Source of the DNA: Halorussus salilacus
GTDB lineage: Archaea > Halobacteriota > Halobacteria > Halobacteriales > Haladaptataceae
DNA length: 64,000 bases
Direction: 5' to 3'
NCBI RefSeq assembly: GCF_024138125.1
Contig: NZ_CP099993.1
Coordinates: 682,001 to 746,000 of the forward strand
Below are positions 1 to 8,212 of the stretch, one piece after another. A program made the position numbers and the translations under genes. Each line of letters opens with the position of its first letter. Within the stretch, counting starts at the first letter, position 1. The notes under the pieces were generated by a model. It did not search any database. It was not told the DNA's origin and saw only the letters and a program-made list of their open reading frames with translations.

Positions 1-1137
1 CTGTACGCCACCGTCTACGGCCTCATCCCGCTGACGGGCGTCGGGTTCCTCGTGCTGGTCTCGACGGTCAAGCAGGACGACCCCGGCGACGGCTACCTCG
101 ACCCAGACGACGGCGGCGAGCGCGTCGCGACGACCACCGGCGCGGGCCTGCTCCACCTCGGCCTCGTCGAGAAGTACGTCGGCGAGTTCTCGGTGTTCGA
201 CCGCATCAAGAGCCGCGAGGGGACCTACGAGACGGTCGCATTGCTCAAGCGCCCCCACGTCTTCTTCCGGGACCACCCCCTGTTCACGCTGGGGCTGACG
301 GTGCCCGCGGCGCTGGTGCTGGTCGGCAACGCGGTCTTGACCGGCGCGGCACCCCGGACGTTCGACGGCATGATAGCGAGTCCCGTCTGGGGGACGTTCA
401 TCTACGTCTACGTCCCGGTGTACGTCGTCCTCCTGCCGCTTGCGGTGTTCCACGAGTGGAACGTCCGGTCGCGCCGCACGGTCGTCGAGAAGCTCTCGGA
501 CAACCTCCGAAAGCTGTCGAGCGCCAACGACACGGGGTTGACCCTCCTCGAATCCATCCGGACCGTGGCCGATACCTCCTCCGGGAAGCTGGCCGACGAG
601 TTCGACGTCATCCACGCCAAGGTCGAGTACGGCATGGGGCTGAAGGCCGCACTGATCGAGTTCAACAACAAATACCACATCCCGCGGCTCGCGCGCACCG
701 TCAAGCTGGTGGGCAAGGCCCAAGAGGCCTCCAGCCAGATATCGGCGGTGCTCTCGACCGCCGCGCAGGCCAGCGAGAACCAGGACGACATCGCCCGCGA
801 GCGCCGGTCGCGCTCGCGGATGCAGGTCGTCATCATCATCATGACCTACCTCACCCTGCTCGCGGTGATGGCCATCCTGAAGGTCGAGTTCCTCGACGTG
901 ATGGGCGGGCTCGCGGGACAGGCCGACGGCGGTGGCGGCGCGAGCGCGGGCGGCATGGACTTCGGGGGCGGTCTCGACACCAACCTCCTGTCGATGCTGT
1001 TCTTCCACGCCGTGACCCTCCAGGCCATCCTGTCGGGGTTCATCGCGGGCTACATCCGCGACGCCTCGCTGTTGGCTGGCGTGAAGTTCGCCGTCGTGCT
1101 ACCGACCGTCGCGCTCGTCGTGTTCAGTTTCATCTGA
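1..1137 (+). CDS. Type IV pilus assembly platform protein, TadC/PilC family (5' truncated by window)
   Basis: This is the C-terminal part of an archaeal TadC/PilC (type II secretion F domain) integral membrane protein, the inner-membrane platform that works with a PilB-type ATPase to build pili. The reading frame is open from base 1, so the true start lies upstream. At least four hydrophobic segments are visible near bases 286-350, 400-450, 824-885 and 991-1135. Between the second and third lies the helical cytoplasmic F domain, with the LTLLESIRTVAD stretch typical of the family. A glycine-rich loop (bases 920-970) follows the third segment. The six pilin-like genes that follow support a pilus locus. 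The family call is secure; the substrate pilus is unknown. Confidence 0.9.
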   Translation: MYATVYGLIPLTGVGFLVLVSTVKQDDPGDGYLDPDDGGERVATTTGAGLLHLGLVEKYVGEFSVFDRIKSREGTYETVALLKRPHVFFRDHPLFTLGLTVPAALVLVGNAVLTGAAPRTFDGMIASPVWGTFIYVYVPVYVVLLPLAVFHEWNVRSRRTVVEKLSDNLRKLSSANDTGLTLLESIRTVADTSSGKLADEFDVIHAKVEYGMGLKAALIEFNNKYHIPRLARTVKLVGKAQEASSQISAVLSTAAQASENQDDIARERRSRSRMQVVIIIMTYLTLLAVMAILKVEFLDVMGGLAGQADGGGGASAGGMDFGGGLDTNLLSMLFFHAVTLQAILSGFIAGYIRDASLLAGVKFAVVLPTVALVVFSFI

Positions 1138-1139
1138 CC

Positions 1140-1814
1140 ATGTTCCGCGAGACCATCACTTCGGACGAGAACGGCCGACCCTCCCACGAGAATCGCCGCC
1201 GCTCGGCGTCCCGACGGGAACGCTCGGGTACGCCGTCCACCCGTCTGGGCGGACTGAAAGGGGCCGAGGTCTCTCGGAGCGACCACGTCGGCGTTCGAGC
1301 CCCCGGTTCCGACGGCCGTGACGATTCCGCGCGCGCCCAGACCAGCATCGACTTCGTGGTCGGGATGAGCGTCTTCCTGCTGACGGTGGCGTTCGTCGTC
1401 GCGTTCGTCCCGGACGTCTTCGAGCCCTTCACCGCGAGCGGCGAGGGAGACGCGCTGGCGGCCGACCGGACCGCCGCACTGCTCTCCGAGCACCTGCTGG
1501 TCGACCCGGCGACGCCGAACGCGCTGAACGCCACCTGCACCGTGGTGTTCTTCGATACCGACGCCACCGCCGACGAGGTCGAGGAGTGTCGGTTCGACGC
1601 CAACGCCGACGACCTCGAAACCGCGCTGGGCGTCTCGGCGACCACCTCGGTCAACGTCACCGTCGAGGAGGACGGAGCGGTCCACGAACTCGGCGGCGAG
1701 GGACTGGAACTGCGCGCGGGAGCGACCCCGCCCGAGTCAGAGAGCGCCACGACCGCCCGCAGGGTCGTCCTGCTCGACGGCGAGGAGCGCGACCTGTACG
1801 TGAGGGTGTGGTAG
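1140..1814 (+). CDS. Pilin-like membrane protein with long basic leader
   Basis: 224 residues, beginning 2 bases after tadC. Residues 1-64 form an Arg/Ser-rich hydrophilic leader. Residues 65-69 (RAQTS) precede a 22-residue hydrophobic helix (70-92), the layout of an archaeal class III (prepilin peptidase) signal. The rest is an acidic ectodomain with NxT/S sequons. It resembles the uncharacterised haloarchaeal pilin-like families encoded beside tadC. I infer a minor pilin or pseudopilin. The start is uncertain because the leader is unusually long; no better internal ATG precedes the helix. The next gene starts 1 base after the stop, so the genes are cotranscribed. Confidence 0.75.
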   Translation: MFRETITSDENGRPSHENRRRSASRRERSGTPSTRLGGLKGAEVSRSDHVGVRAPGSDGRDDSARAQTSIDFVVGMSVFLLTVAFVVAFVPDVFEPFTASGEGDALAADRTAALLSEHLLVDPATPNALNATCTVVFFDTDATADEVEECRFDANADDLETALGVSATTSVNVTVEEDGAVHELGGEGLELRAGATPPESESATTARRVVLLDGEERDLYVRVW

Positions 1815-1815
1815 C

Positions 1816-2541
1816 GTGGCCGAGAGCGACGCTCCGCGCGGGCCGGGACGCGCCTCTTCGCGAGGGAAGGGACACACCTCCTCGCGCGGGAAGGGGCGCG
1901 CCTCCTCGCGCGGGAAGGGGCGCGCCTCCTCGCGCGGGCGGTCCCCCACCGGCGCTCGCGGGCAGGTCCACACCCTCGAAGCGTTCACCGCCGCGTTGCT
2001 GGTGGTCTCGGGCGTCCTCTTCGCGATGCAGTCGACCGCGGTGACGCCGCTGACCGCCAGCACGTCGAACCAGCACATCGAGAACCAACAGCAGGCCGCC
2101 GCCGCCGACCTGCTCGCGACCGCGGCCGAGCGCGGGAGCCTCCGCCCGGCGCTCACCTTCTGGGATTCGGACGACCGGGCGTTCGTCAACGCGTCCGACC
2201 GGGGATTCTACTCGAACGGCGGGCCGCCGAACGACTTCGGGCGCGCCCTGAACGAGACGTTCGGCGAGGTGGGCGGGTCCGACGGGCGGGTCGCCTACAA
2301 CGTCTACGTCGAGTACCGACTGCCCGACGATTCCACCGACAGCAAGACGATGGTGTACATGGGTTCGCCGAGCGACAACGCCGCGTCGGCGACGCGAACG
2401 GTCGCCGTCTACGACGACACGCCGGTCTCCGGACCCGCGGGCGAGACCGCGGGCGAGGCCGACCTCTACGCGCCCGACGCCGCACCCGACGCCGCGCTGT
2501 ACAACGTCATGGAGGTGCGAATCGTCGTATGGCAGATGTGA
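1816..2541 (+). CDS. Pilin-like membrane protein with 8-residue N-terminal repeats
   Basis: 241 residues with a GTG start 1 base after the preceding stop. Residues 11-42 are four copies of an 8-residue basic unit close to GRASSRGK, encoded by a 24-base tandem repeat. They are followed by RGQ (48-50) and a hydrophobic helix at about 56-71, again the class III signal layout. The ectodomain is about 170 residues with few recognisable motifs. The gene overlaps the next by 13 bases. The neighbourhood and the shared N-terminal architecture suggest a minor pilin. If prepilin peptidase cuts at RG/Q, the whole repeat block would be removed from the mature protein. Confidence 0.72.
   Translation: MAESDAPRGPGRASSRGKGHTSSRGKGRASSRGKGRASSRGRSPTGARGQVHTLEAFTAALLVVSGVLFAMQSTAVTPLTASTSNQHIENQQQAAAADLLATAAERGSLRPALTFWDSDDRAFVNASDRGFYSNGGPPNDFGRALNETFGEVGGSDGRVAYNVYVEYRLPDDSTDSKTMVYMGSPSDNAASATRTVAVYDDTPVSGPAGETAGEADLYAPDAAPDAALYNVMEVRIVVWQM
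1858..1945 (+). repeat. 24-base tandem repeat inside a pilin-like gene
   Basis: About four head-to-tail copies of a 24-base unit (GGGAAGGGGCGCGCCTCCTC plus GCGC) with a few substitutions in the first copy. The period is a multiple of three and keeps frame, giving the 8-residue Arg/Ser/Gly repeat. Confidence 0.85.
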
Positions 2542-3587
2542 GCGACCGCGGTCGGTCCGGCGGTGACCGACTCGGAGAGGGTCGGTCTCGGTCCGGAGAG
2601 GGTCGGTCTCGGTCTGGAGAGGGTCGGTCTCGGTCCGGAGCCGGTCGGCCGCGACCCGACGACGACCCACGCGAGCGGGCCCAGCTCATCCTCGTGACCG
2701 GGCTCGCGGTCGCGGTGACGCTGGTCGCGCTCGTGTTGCTCCTGAACACCGTCATCTACACCCAGAACCTCGCCACCCGCGGGGCCCAAATCGAGGACGG
2801 CGAGGCGGTCGCGTTCCGGGCCGAGGCCGTCGACGGCGTCGGCGACCTCCTCGACGCCGAGAACCGCGAGGAGTACGCCGACCGGGACGACCTCGACGAG
2901 GCGGTCCGGGACGGAATCGCCAGATACGACGACCTGCTCTCGCGGTACCACGCCGAGGACGGGACGGTCGCCGAGATACGCACGGACACCGTGACCACGA
3001 CCGAGGGCGTCCTCGTTCGACAGACCGACCCCTCGCGGAACTTCACGAACGTCGACGACGAGGAGAGCGACTGGACCCTCGCCGAGGACGTAGACGACGC
3101 CCGGAACGTCAGGCTGACCGTCTCGGACGACGAGCTGGCCGCCGACTCCGACGACGCGTTCGCGGTGGTGCTCGACGACGGGAGCGAGACGTGGCGCGTC
3201 CCCGTCCACGAGGACGGCGACGGCGACATCGCGGTCGGGGGCGACTCGGCCCCCGACGAGTGCCGAGTCGACGGTTCGACGGCGAGCGTCGACCTGACCG
3301 CCGGAACCGTCAACGGTAGCGAGTGTCCCGAACTCGATTACCCGACCGAGATGGACTCGTACGACATCGAGTTCGAGAACCCCGACCGGGTCACCGGGAC
3401 CTACGAGCTGACCGTCGACACCTCCGAGGGCGCGACCGTCGAGGAGTCGAACTTCGCCGCCCCCGGCTCCGAGGACTCGCCGCGCCGGACGCCCGCGGTC
3501 TACGCCGCGGAGTTCGAGGTTCACTTCCAGACGCCCCGCGTCGAGTTCCACACAGCGGTCCGGGCCGCCCCGGGTGAGCCGCGATGA
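2529..3587 (+). CDS. Pilin-like membrane protein with 7-residue N-terminal repeats
   Basis: 352 residues. Residues 16-36 are three copies of GEGRSRS. RAQ at 50-52 precedes a long hydrophobic helix (53-77) ending in LLNTVIYTQ. The large acidic ectodomain carries several Cys (CRVDGS and SECPELD regions) and sequons. The ATG lies 13 bases inside the previous gene, so translational coupling is likely, and the gene overlaps the next by 4 bases. I infer a pilus-associated membrane protein of a haloarchaea-specific family. The basic leader differs in sequence from those of its neighbours but has the same character. Confidence 0.74.
   Translation: MADVSDRGRSGGDRLGEGRSRSGEGRSRSGEGRSRSGAGRPRPDDDPRERAQLILVTGLAVAVTLVALVLLLNTVIYTQNLATRGAQIEDGEAVAFRAEAVDGVGDLLDAENREEYADRDDLDEAVRDGIARYDDLLSRYHAEDGTVAEIRTDTVTTTEGVLVRQTDPSRNFTNVDDEESDWTLAEDVDDARNVRLTVSDDELAADSDDAFAVVLDDGSETWRVPVHEDGDGDIAVGGDSAPDECRVDGSTASVDLTAGTVNGSECPELDYPTEMDSYDIEFENPDRVTGTYELTVDTSEGATVEESNFAAPGSEDSPRRTPAVYAAEFEVHFQTPRVEFHTAVRAAPGEPR
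2574..2643 (+). repeat. 21-base tandem repeat inside a pilin-like gene
   Basis: Three and a part copies of a 21-base unit (GGAGAGGGTCGGTCTCGGTC plus C), in frame and encoding GEGRSRS. The copies differ by one or two bases, so the array is young. Confidence 0.85.
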
Positions 3588-4066
3588 CCGGGCGAACGGG
3601 GCGAACCGGCGGCGACCGCCGCCGGTTCGCCCGCGACGAGCGCGCGGTGTCGGTCACGGTCACCTACGCGCTCAATCTGATGGTGGCGGCCCTGCTCGTC
3701 GGGGGCGTGCTGACCGCGACCGGCGGCATGGTCGAGGACCGCCGGGACGCGGCGGTCCGGTCGGAACTGGAGGTCGTCGGCGAGCGCGTGGCGACCGACC
3801 TGTCCGCGGCCGACCGCCTCGCTGTCGTCGGGTCCGACGACCCGACCGTCTCGGTGTCGGTCACGTTGCCCGCACGAGTCGGGGGGAACCGGTACGACGT
3901 GACCGTGGAGGGTTCACAGCTGGAACTGGTCTCGCGCGACCCCGAGGTCCGGGTGACGGTCGGGTTCCACGCCGAGACGCCGGTCGCCGAGACCACGGTT
4001 CCCGGCGGCGACCTCCGGGTCGAGTTCGACACCGACTCGGACCGACTGGAGGTGCGGTCGGGATGA
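3584..4066 (+). CDS. Pilin-like small membrane protein
   Basis: 160 residues, overlapping the previous stop by 4 bases. A short basic leader ends at R20-A21-V22-S23, followed by a hydrophobic helix at about 25-47, which fits a class III signal. The ectodomain (about 110 residues) is rich in beta-prone Val/Thr stretches, as in archaeal pilin headgroups. It overlaps the next gene in an ATGATGA junction. It is probably a minor pilin of the same locus; no enzymatic motif is visible. Confidence 0.75.
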   Translation: MTGRTGRTGGDRRRFARDERAVSVTVTYALNLMVAALLVGGVLTATGGMVEDRRDAAVRSELEVVGERVATDLSAADRLAVVGSDDPTVSVSVTLPARVGGNRYDVTVEGSQLELVSRDPEVRVTVGFHAETPVAETTVPGGDLRVEFDTDSDRLEVRSG

Positions 4067-4836
4067 TGGACGACCGCGCGGTCAGCGAGACCCTCGGGTT
4101 CGTGTTCGCGTTCGCGCTGGTGACCGCCTCGGTCGGCGCGGTGTACACGACCGGCATCGGCGGGCTACAGGACGCCCGCGAGGACGAGCAGGTGACCAAC
4201 GCGGTCCGGGCGATGGACGTGCTGGCCGACAACGTCCGGGACGTGACGACCGCAGACGCCCCGAGCAGGGCGACCGAGCTGAAGCTCTCGGGCGCGACGC
4301 TGCGGTACGGCGACCCGGTCGAGATCGAGGTACAGGCCAACACCACCGACCCCGACGACGACCGGAACGCCACCTACCGGACGACCACCCGGCCGCTGGT
4401 CTACGACGCCCCGGCGGGCGAGGTGGTCTACGCCAACGGCGCGACCTTCCGGGTCGACGACGGCCGCGCGGCGATGCGGTCCGAACCCGGGTTCGTCGTG
4501 GGCGAGGGCGAGGAAAACACCTCGGTCGTCCCGCTGGTGCTCACCTACCCCCGCGGGGACTCGGGGGGAGTCGGCGGGAGCGGGACGGTGCTGGTCGTCG
4601 CCCACCGCCAGAGCGTGGAACTCGACGGCCGGTTCGACACGCCCGCGGAGTCGGGAGAGACGGACGCCAGAATCAACGTCACGGTCGATTCCCCGCGCGC
4701 CGACGCGTGGGGCCGGTACTTCGAGGCTCAGGGAATGGACCGAATCGACCACGGCGAGGGCTCGGTGACCTACCAGTTCCACACCGACGGACTGGTCGTT
4801 CCCGAGGCGGCCGTGGAGTTCGAGCTGAGACACTAG
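4063..4836 (+). CDS. Pilin-like membrane protein, archaellin/pilin N-terminal type
   Basis: 257 residues. The N-terminus is close to the standard haloarchaeal pilin pattern: DDRAVSETLGF (R5-A6-V7-S8) and then a hydrophobic helix to about residue 28. The ectodomain has several NxT/S sequons and no catalytic motif. There are two possible starts, ATG 4063 or ATG 4066. It is the last gene of the rightward pilus operon. Its stop region overlaps the end of the convergent gene at 4833 by 4 bases, so there is no room for a terminator between them. Confidence 0.78.
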   Translation: MMDDRAVSETLGFVFAFALVTASVGAVYTTGIGGLQDAREDEQVTNAVRAMDVLADNVRDVTTADAPSRATELKLSGATLRYGDPVEIEVQANTTDPDDDRNATYRTTTRPLVYDAPAGEVVYANGATFRVDDGRAAMRSEPGFVVGEGEENTSVVPLVLTYPRGDSGGVGGSGTVLVVAHRQSVELDGRFDTPAESGETDARINVTVDSPRADAWGRYFEAQGMDRIDHGEGSVTYQFHTDGLVVPEAAVEFELRH

Positions 4837-6575
4837 GTGGCCGTGACGTTCACTCGATTGACCGAGACGTGCATGTAGGTGACGTACGGGGCGGTCTCGT
4901 AGTCCTCGGGGAGCGTCGACGACCGGGCCAGCGCTTGGTCGTAGTGGACCACGCCGCCCGACTGGAGGGTCGTCTGACCGCCGACCAGCGCGCCGAACAC
5001 CTCCGCCTGAGACGTGACCGATATCTCGCCCTGCCGACCGTCGCTGTCGGGGGCGTACACCATGCCGTCGAACTCCGAACTGGAGAACTCGGCGTCGAGT
5101 CCCGGCGGGGCGTAGATGCGGAAACTCCCGGCCTTCTCGTCGGGCACGTCGACCTCACCGTCCGTGACCGCGAGCTCCGAGCTGTCCATGTAGACGTCGA
5201 CTCTCCCGTCGTCGGGGTTCTCGACCTCGATGGTGCCGCCACCGACCGCGATGGGTCCGGCGACCGCGATGTCGATGTCCCCCTCCGAGAGGTCGAGCGT
5301 GAGCGTGCCGCCGTCGTGGTCGAGCTCGTCGAGGTAGTAGGACCCCGACGACAGCTCGCAGGTCGAGTCGCAGTCCAGCCTGTCGCCGTCGATGGCGTCG
5401 GCGTCGTCGTTGTCGTTGTCGTCGTGGATGCTCTCGTTGCGCGAGGAGACCATCGAATCCACGGGGTCGATCTCGCTGACCGACCCGTTCGACTCGGTCC
5501 AGCCGCCGACGGTCGCCTTCTTGTGGAGGTCGGCGCTCCCGCCGTACGAGAGGTTGCCGTCGATCTCGGTGTTCGAACTCTCCATCTCGACCTCGCCGCC
5601 GCCCGAGACGAGGTCGCCGCGTATCTCGGCTCCGCCGCTCATCGTCACGCCGCCGACCGTCTCGATGGTCCCGTCGTCGCCCTCGGTCGAGTCGTAGTCG
5701 CCGTCCGAGGAGTTGTAGCTGTCGGTGAACGAGGGATTGCCTCCCGCGCCCTGAATCGAGAGCTCCTGGGAGGAGGTAGAGGCGATGCCCTGCTCTATCT
5801 CGGGGACGTTCGGGGGCGTGACGAGTCGGAGGGTGACCGACTCCTCGTCGTGGTCGACGGTCGCCTCGCCGCCGGTCCGCTCCTCGAAGAACCGACCCCA
5901 CGCCTCGTAGTACTCGCTCTCGACCGTGAGGTTGACCTCCGCCTGCAGGAGGGGGTTGCGGAGGTCCTCGCCGTCCTCGACCTCGACGGGGTACATCGGC
6001 TCGCTGGACCCGTTCTTGGTCGCGACGGTCCTGCCGTCGAGCGGTCCCTGCCCCGAGACGGCCACGAGCGGGAGCGTCAGGGTGGTATCGCGGTAGTGGA
6101 CCTCCGGCGGGGAGACCATCGTGGTCCCGTTGTCGGTCCGCCGCCAGACGCCCCCGCCCTGGTACGCGACCCTACTGCCGCCGTTCTCGTAGACCACCGC
6201 GCCGAGGCTCTGGTTCATCACCTCTGTCTCGGGGACCTCCGAGCCCTCGGTTGGATTTATCGACACCACCATCCGCCCGCTCTCGTTCTCGACGGCGGTG
6301 TGGCCGTCCACGCCGAGCGACATCGACTGGGAGTCCGAGTCGCCCACGCCGACGAGGCTGAGCTTCGAATCGAGCTGGGTCATGGCGTGCTCGGCGCTGT
6401 CGAGCTCGGACGCCTGCTTGGAGTCGTCGAGCGCCGAGGACCCGAACGCGACGATGACCCCCGTCCCGGTGATGGTGAGTCCAAGCAACAGGACCACGCC
6501 AAGCACCTCCGACTGGCCGCGCCCCGCCGACGACCGGCCGCGCCCTGCCCCCGACGACGTCGCCCGCGATGTCAT
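4833..6575 (-). CDS. Large pilin-like protein with bactofilin-like/beta-rich C-terminal region
   Basis: 580 residues. The N-terminus is RGQSEVLGVVLLLG (R19-G20-Q21-S22), a clear class III signal with a hydrophobic helix at about 23-44. Residues 45-270 form a typical pilin-like ectodomain. After a Gly/Asn/Asp linker, residues 300-550 contain short repeating beta segments such as GGVTMSGGAEIRGDLVSGGG. These resemble the polymer-forming (bactofilin-like) fold or the haloarchaeal DUF7305-type region. It is convergent to the pilus operon and has its own TATA box. I infer a surface adhesin-like pilin. The domain name for the C-terminus is tentative. Confidence 0.78.
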   Translation of the reverse strand: MTSRATSSGAGRGRSSAGRGQSEVLGVVLLLGLTITGTGVIVAFGSSALDDSKQASELDSAEHAMTQLDSKLSLVGVGDSDSQSMSLGVDGHTAVENESGRMVVSINPTEGSEVPETEVMNQSLGAVVYENGGSRVAYQGGGVWRRTDNGTTMVSPPEVHYRDTTLTLPLVAVSGQGPLDGRTVATKNGSSEPMYPVEVEDGEDLRNPLLQAEVNLTVESEYYEAWGRFFEERTGGEATVDHDEESVTLRLVTPPNVPEIEQGIASTSSQELSIQGAGGNPSFTDSYNSSDGDYDSTEGDDGTIETVGGVTMSGGAEIRGDLVSGGGEVEMESSNTEIDGNLSYGGSADLHKKATVGGWTESNGSVSEIDPVDSMVSSRNESIHDDNDNDDADAIDGDRLDCDSTCELSSGSYYLDELDHDGGTLTLDLSEGDIDIAVAGPIAVGGGTIEVENPDDGRVDVYMDSSELAVTDGEVDVPDEKAGSFRIYAPPGLDAEFSSSEFDGMVYAPDSDGRQGEISVTSQAEVFGALVGGQTTLQSGGVVHYDQALARSSTLPEDYETAPYVTYMHVSVNRVNVTAT

Positions 6576-6596
6576 ATCCGGGCCAAGGAACCCCGG

Positions 6597-6607
6597 TATT
6601 ATAAACT
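6597..6607 (-). promoter_or_regulatory. TATA box for the leftward pilin-like gene
   Basis: AGTTTATAATA on the minus strand lies 22-32 bases before the ATG at 6575. That spacing suits a leaderless or near-leaderless haloarchaeal message. Confidence 0.7.
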
Positions 6608-6751
6608 AATCCGCCACTCCTCGGAAATGTATCAGCTTCCACTCTCGCCCGCGGGGGAGGCCGCGAGGGAGGCAGGAAAAGCGACTGCAGTCTGGCGGTT
6701 TCCCCCATCGCAACACCTATGTGCGTGCCACCCTGAGAGGGCGTAGCATCA

Positions 6752-7078
6752 ATGAGTTCGTCGAACGACATCCACCCGGTCGAAATCGAAGCCGAAGCCG
6801 ACAACGGCGATTCGACCTCTACCTACATCTTCAACGTCAGCGACTACATGCTCTACGGGGAGGTGTGCACCGGCATCGCGCTGGCGCTCTCGGACGTGGT
6901 GGGCCGCCCGCCCGAGCGACTCACCCCGCTGAGTTCCGTCGTGGACTGCGACGCCCTGGGGATGCTCTTTCACACGCGACGCTACGGCGACCTCCGGGAC
7001 GACGTGTCGGTGTCGTTCCCCTACGACGTCTACGAGGTCACGGTGCATTCGAGCGGCCGCGTCGTGGTGCGGGGATAA
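6752..7078 (+). CDS. HalOD1 output-domain protein
   Basis: 108 residues made almost entirely of one HalOD1 domain, a haloarchaeal output module often fused to receiver or PAS domains and predicted to act in signalling. Diagnostic features are the PPERLTPLSSVVDCDALGML region (about 52-71) and the closing VTVHSSGRVVVRG strand. It stands alone here with no receiver domain. A long palindrome (7085-7120) follows its stop by 6 bases. Its partner and signal are unknown. Confidence 0.85.
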   Translation: MSSSNDIHPVEIEAEADNGDSTSTYIFNVSDYMLYGEVCTGIALALSDVVGRPPERLTPLSSVVDCDALGMLFHTRRYGDLRDDVSVSFPYDVYEVTVHSSGRVVVRG

Positions 7079-7084
7079 GTCGAA

Positions 7085-7120
7085 GGCGCTCGCGTCGCCC
7101 CGCGGGGCGACGCGAGCGCC
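7085..7120. terminator. Perfect 36-base palindrome after the HalOD1 gene
   Basis: Two 18-base arms (GGCGCTCGCGTCGCCCCG and its exact complement) with no spacer. It begins 6 bases after the stop at 7078. It could end transcription by forming a hairpin, but there is no T-run, so it may instead be a protein-binding or cruciform site. Confidence 0.6.
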
Positions 7121-7157
7121 AACAGTAATGCGCCCCGGGCCCGTACTCGGCCGACAA

Positions 7158-7349
7158 ATGGGAGCGCTCACCGTCAGCGGCTATCGGAACGCCGCCGCGG
7201 TCGTCGCGGTCGCGGCCACGCTCGCCACCGCGTACCTCCTCTTTCCCCACCCGCTGGTCCGGTACGGCGCGTGGCTGGTCGCCTTCGCGGTGTGGATGGC
7301 GTGGTTCGTGGCCGCGGCCCGCGACTGGATCGCAGACGCCGACTTCTGA
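7158..7349 (+). CDS. Small membrane protein, unknown function
   Basis: 63 residues from ATG 7158, or 73 from ATG 7128. The shorter form begins directly with a compact N-terminus before two hydrophobic helices (about 10-27 and 34-53), so I prefer it. Conserved-looking aromatic residues (WLVAFAVWMAWF) fall in the second helix. There is no recognisable family. It lies between the palindrome and another small membrane gene. Confidence 0.55.
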   Translation: MGALTVSGYRNAAAVVAVAATLATAYLLFPHPLVRYGAWLVAFAVWMAWFVAAARDWIADADF

Positions 7350-7397
7350 GTCTGCGCTGGCGACAGGACTACGTAACCGGGAAAGTTATGTCATACC

Positions 7398-7595
7398 ATG
7401 GCAAACGTATTCGGTCGGTTCGACTGGCGACTCGTCGCACTGCTGGGAGTCGTCGTGGGTGCTGGCGCGGTCCAGACCCTCGCCGCCGCGGGGGCGGCCG
7501 ACGGGGACGTGCAACTGCTCGTCATCGGGACGGCGGCCATCCTGATGTTCTCGGCGGTCGGAATCGCGTCGTATCTCCTCCGAGGGGGCGGGTGA
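7398..7595 (+). CDS. Small two-helix membrane protein, unknown function
   Basis: 65 residues with two hydrophobic helices (about 11-33 and 39-60), a short Asp-containing loop between them and a Gly/Arg end. The ATG is preceded by AAGTTATG at 7384-7391, which could be a TATA-like element too close for a leaderless start. It resembles the many small uncharacterised haloarchaeal membrane proteins. No function can be assigned. Confidence 0.6.
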   Translation: MANVFGRFDWRLVALLGVVVGAGAVQTLAAAGAADGDVQLLVIGTAAILMFSAVGIASYLLRGGG

Positions 7596-7637
7596 GATGA
7601 CTGGCCCGCCCACGACCCCACTTCGAAAATCCGACCA

Positions 7638-7644
7638 CTTAAAC
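7638..7644 (+). promoter_or_regulatory. TATA box for aIF1A
   Basis: CTTAAAC lies 23-29 bases before the GTG start at 7667, the standard haloarchaeal leaderless spacing. Confidence 0.7.
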
Positions 7645-7666
7645 GTCCCCACACCGTATTACGACC

Positions 7667-7954
7667 GTGAGTGAAGAATCCGGGCGACGGAACCTCCGCA
7701 TGCCCAACGACGACGAGCAGTTCGCAATCGTCACCGAGATGTTAGGTAAGAACCGCGTCAGACTCCGATGCAACGACGGCGTAGAGCGAATGGGCCGAAT
7801 TCCGGGCCGGATGCGAAAGCGCATCTGGATTCGGAAGGACGACATCGTGCTCTGCGAACCGTGGGACTGGCAGGACGAGAAGGCCGACATCGAGTGGCGC
7901 TACGACGGCTCCGCGCAGGACCAACTCCGGCGCGAGGGCCACATCAACGTCTGA
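7667..7954 (+). CDS. eif1a: Translation initiation factor aIF-1A
   Basis: 95 residues, GTG start. This is the archaeal eIF1A OB-fold protein, which binds the 30S A site and helps scanning and start-codon selection. Visible family features are [16 protein letters not shown] near the start, the [18 protein letters not shown] core and [18 protein letters not shown]. Length and motifs match full-length archaeal aIF1A, and a TATA box sets the start. It stands as a single gene next to tRNA-Ala. The call is confident. Confidence 0.96.
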   Translation: MSEESGRRNLRMPNDDEQFAIVTEMLGKNRVRLRCNDGVERMGRIPGRMRKRIWIRKDDIVLCEPWDWQDEKADIEWRYDGSAQDQLRREGHINV

Positions 7955-8101
7955 ACTGGCGATTTTCTCTGCGGTTATCGAGTGCAGTAGCAAGCTCGCC
8001 GTGCAGAAAATAGACTCGCCGGGACCGAGCGGACGCGGTTTGTTCGCGAGGGTCGGCGAGTCCACGACTGCCTGACCAAGCGAAGCGAGGGAAGGAAGGA
8101 G

Positions 8102-8173
8102 TGGACTCGCCGGGATTTGAACCCGGGGCCTCTCCCATGCCAAGGGAGTGATCTACCGCTGATCTACGAGCCC
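8102..8173 (-). tRNA. tRNA-Ala (anticodon GGC)
   Basis: The minus strand folds as a full cloverleaf of 72 bases. The acceptor stem GGGCTCG/CGAGTCC has one G-T pair. The D arm contains AGATCAGCGGTAGATC. The anticodon stem CTCCC/GGGAG holds loop TTGGCAT, so the anticodon is GGC. The T arm has GGTTCAAATCC, and the discriminator base is A. CCA is not encoded. No intron is seen. Confidence 0.96.
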
Positions 8174-8203
8174 TCGAACGCATTCCAACGTAGTCCGGGG
8201 GTA

Positions 8204-8212
8204 TTGATAAAC
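8204..8212 (-). promoter_or_regulatory. TATA box for tRNA-Ala
   Basis: GTTTATCAA on the minus strand is about 31-39 bases before the tRNA 5' end. That is consistent with a TATA box and a short leader. Confidence 0.55.
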
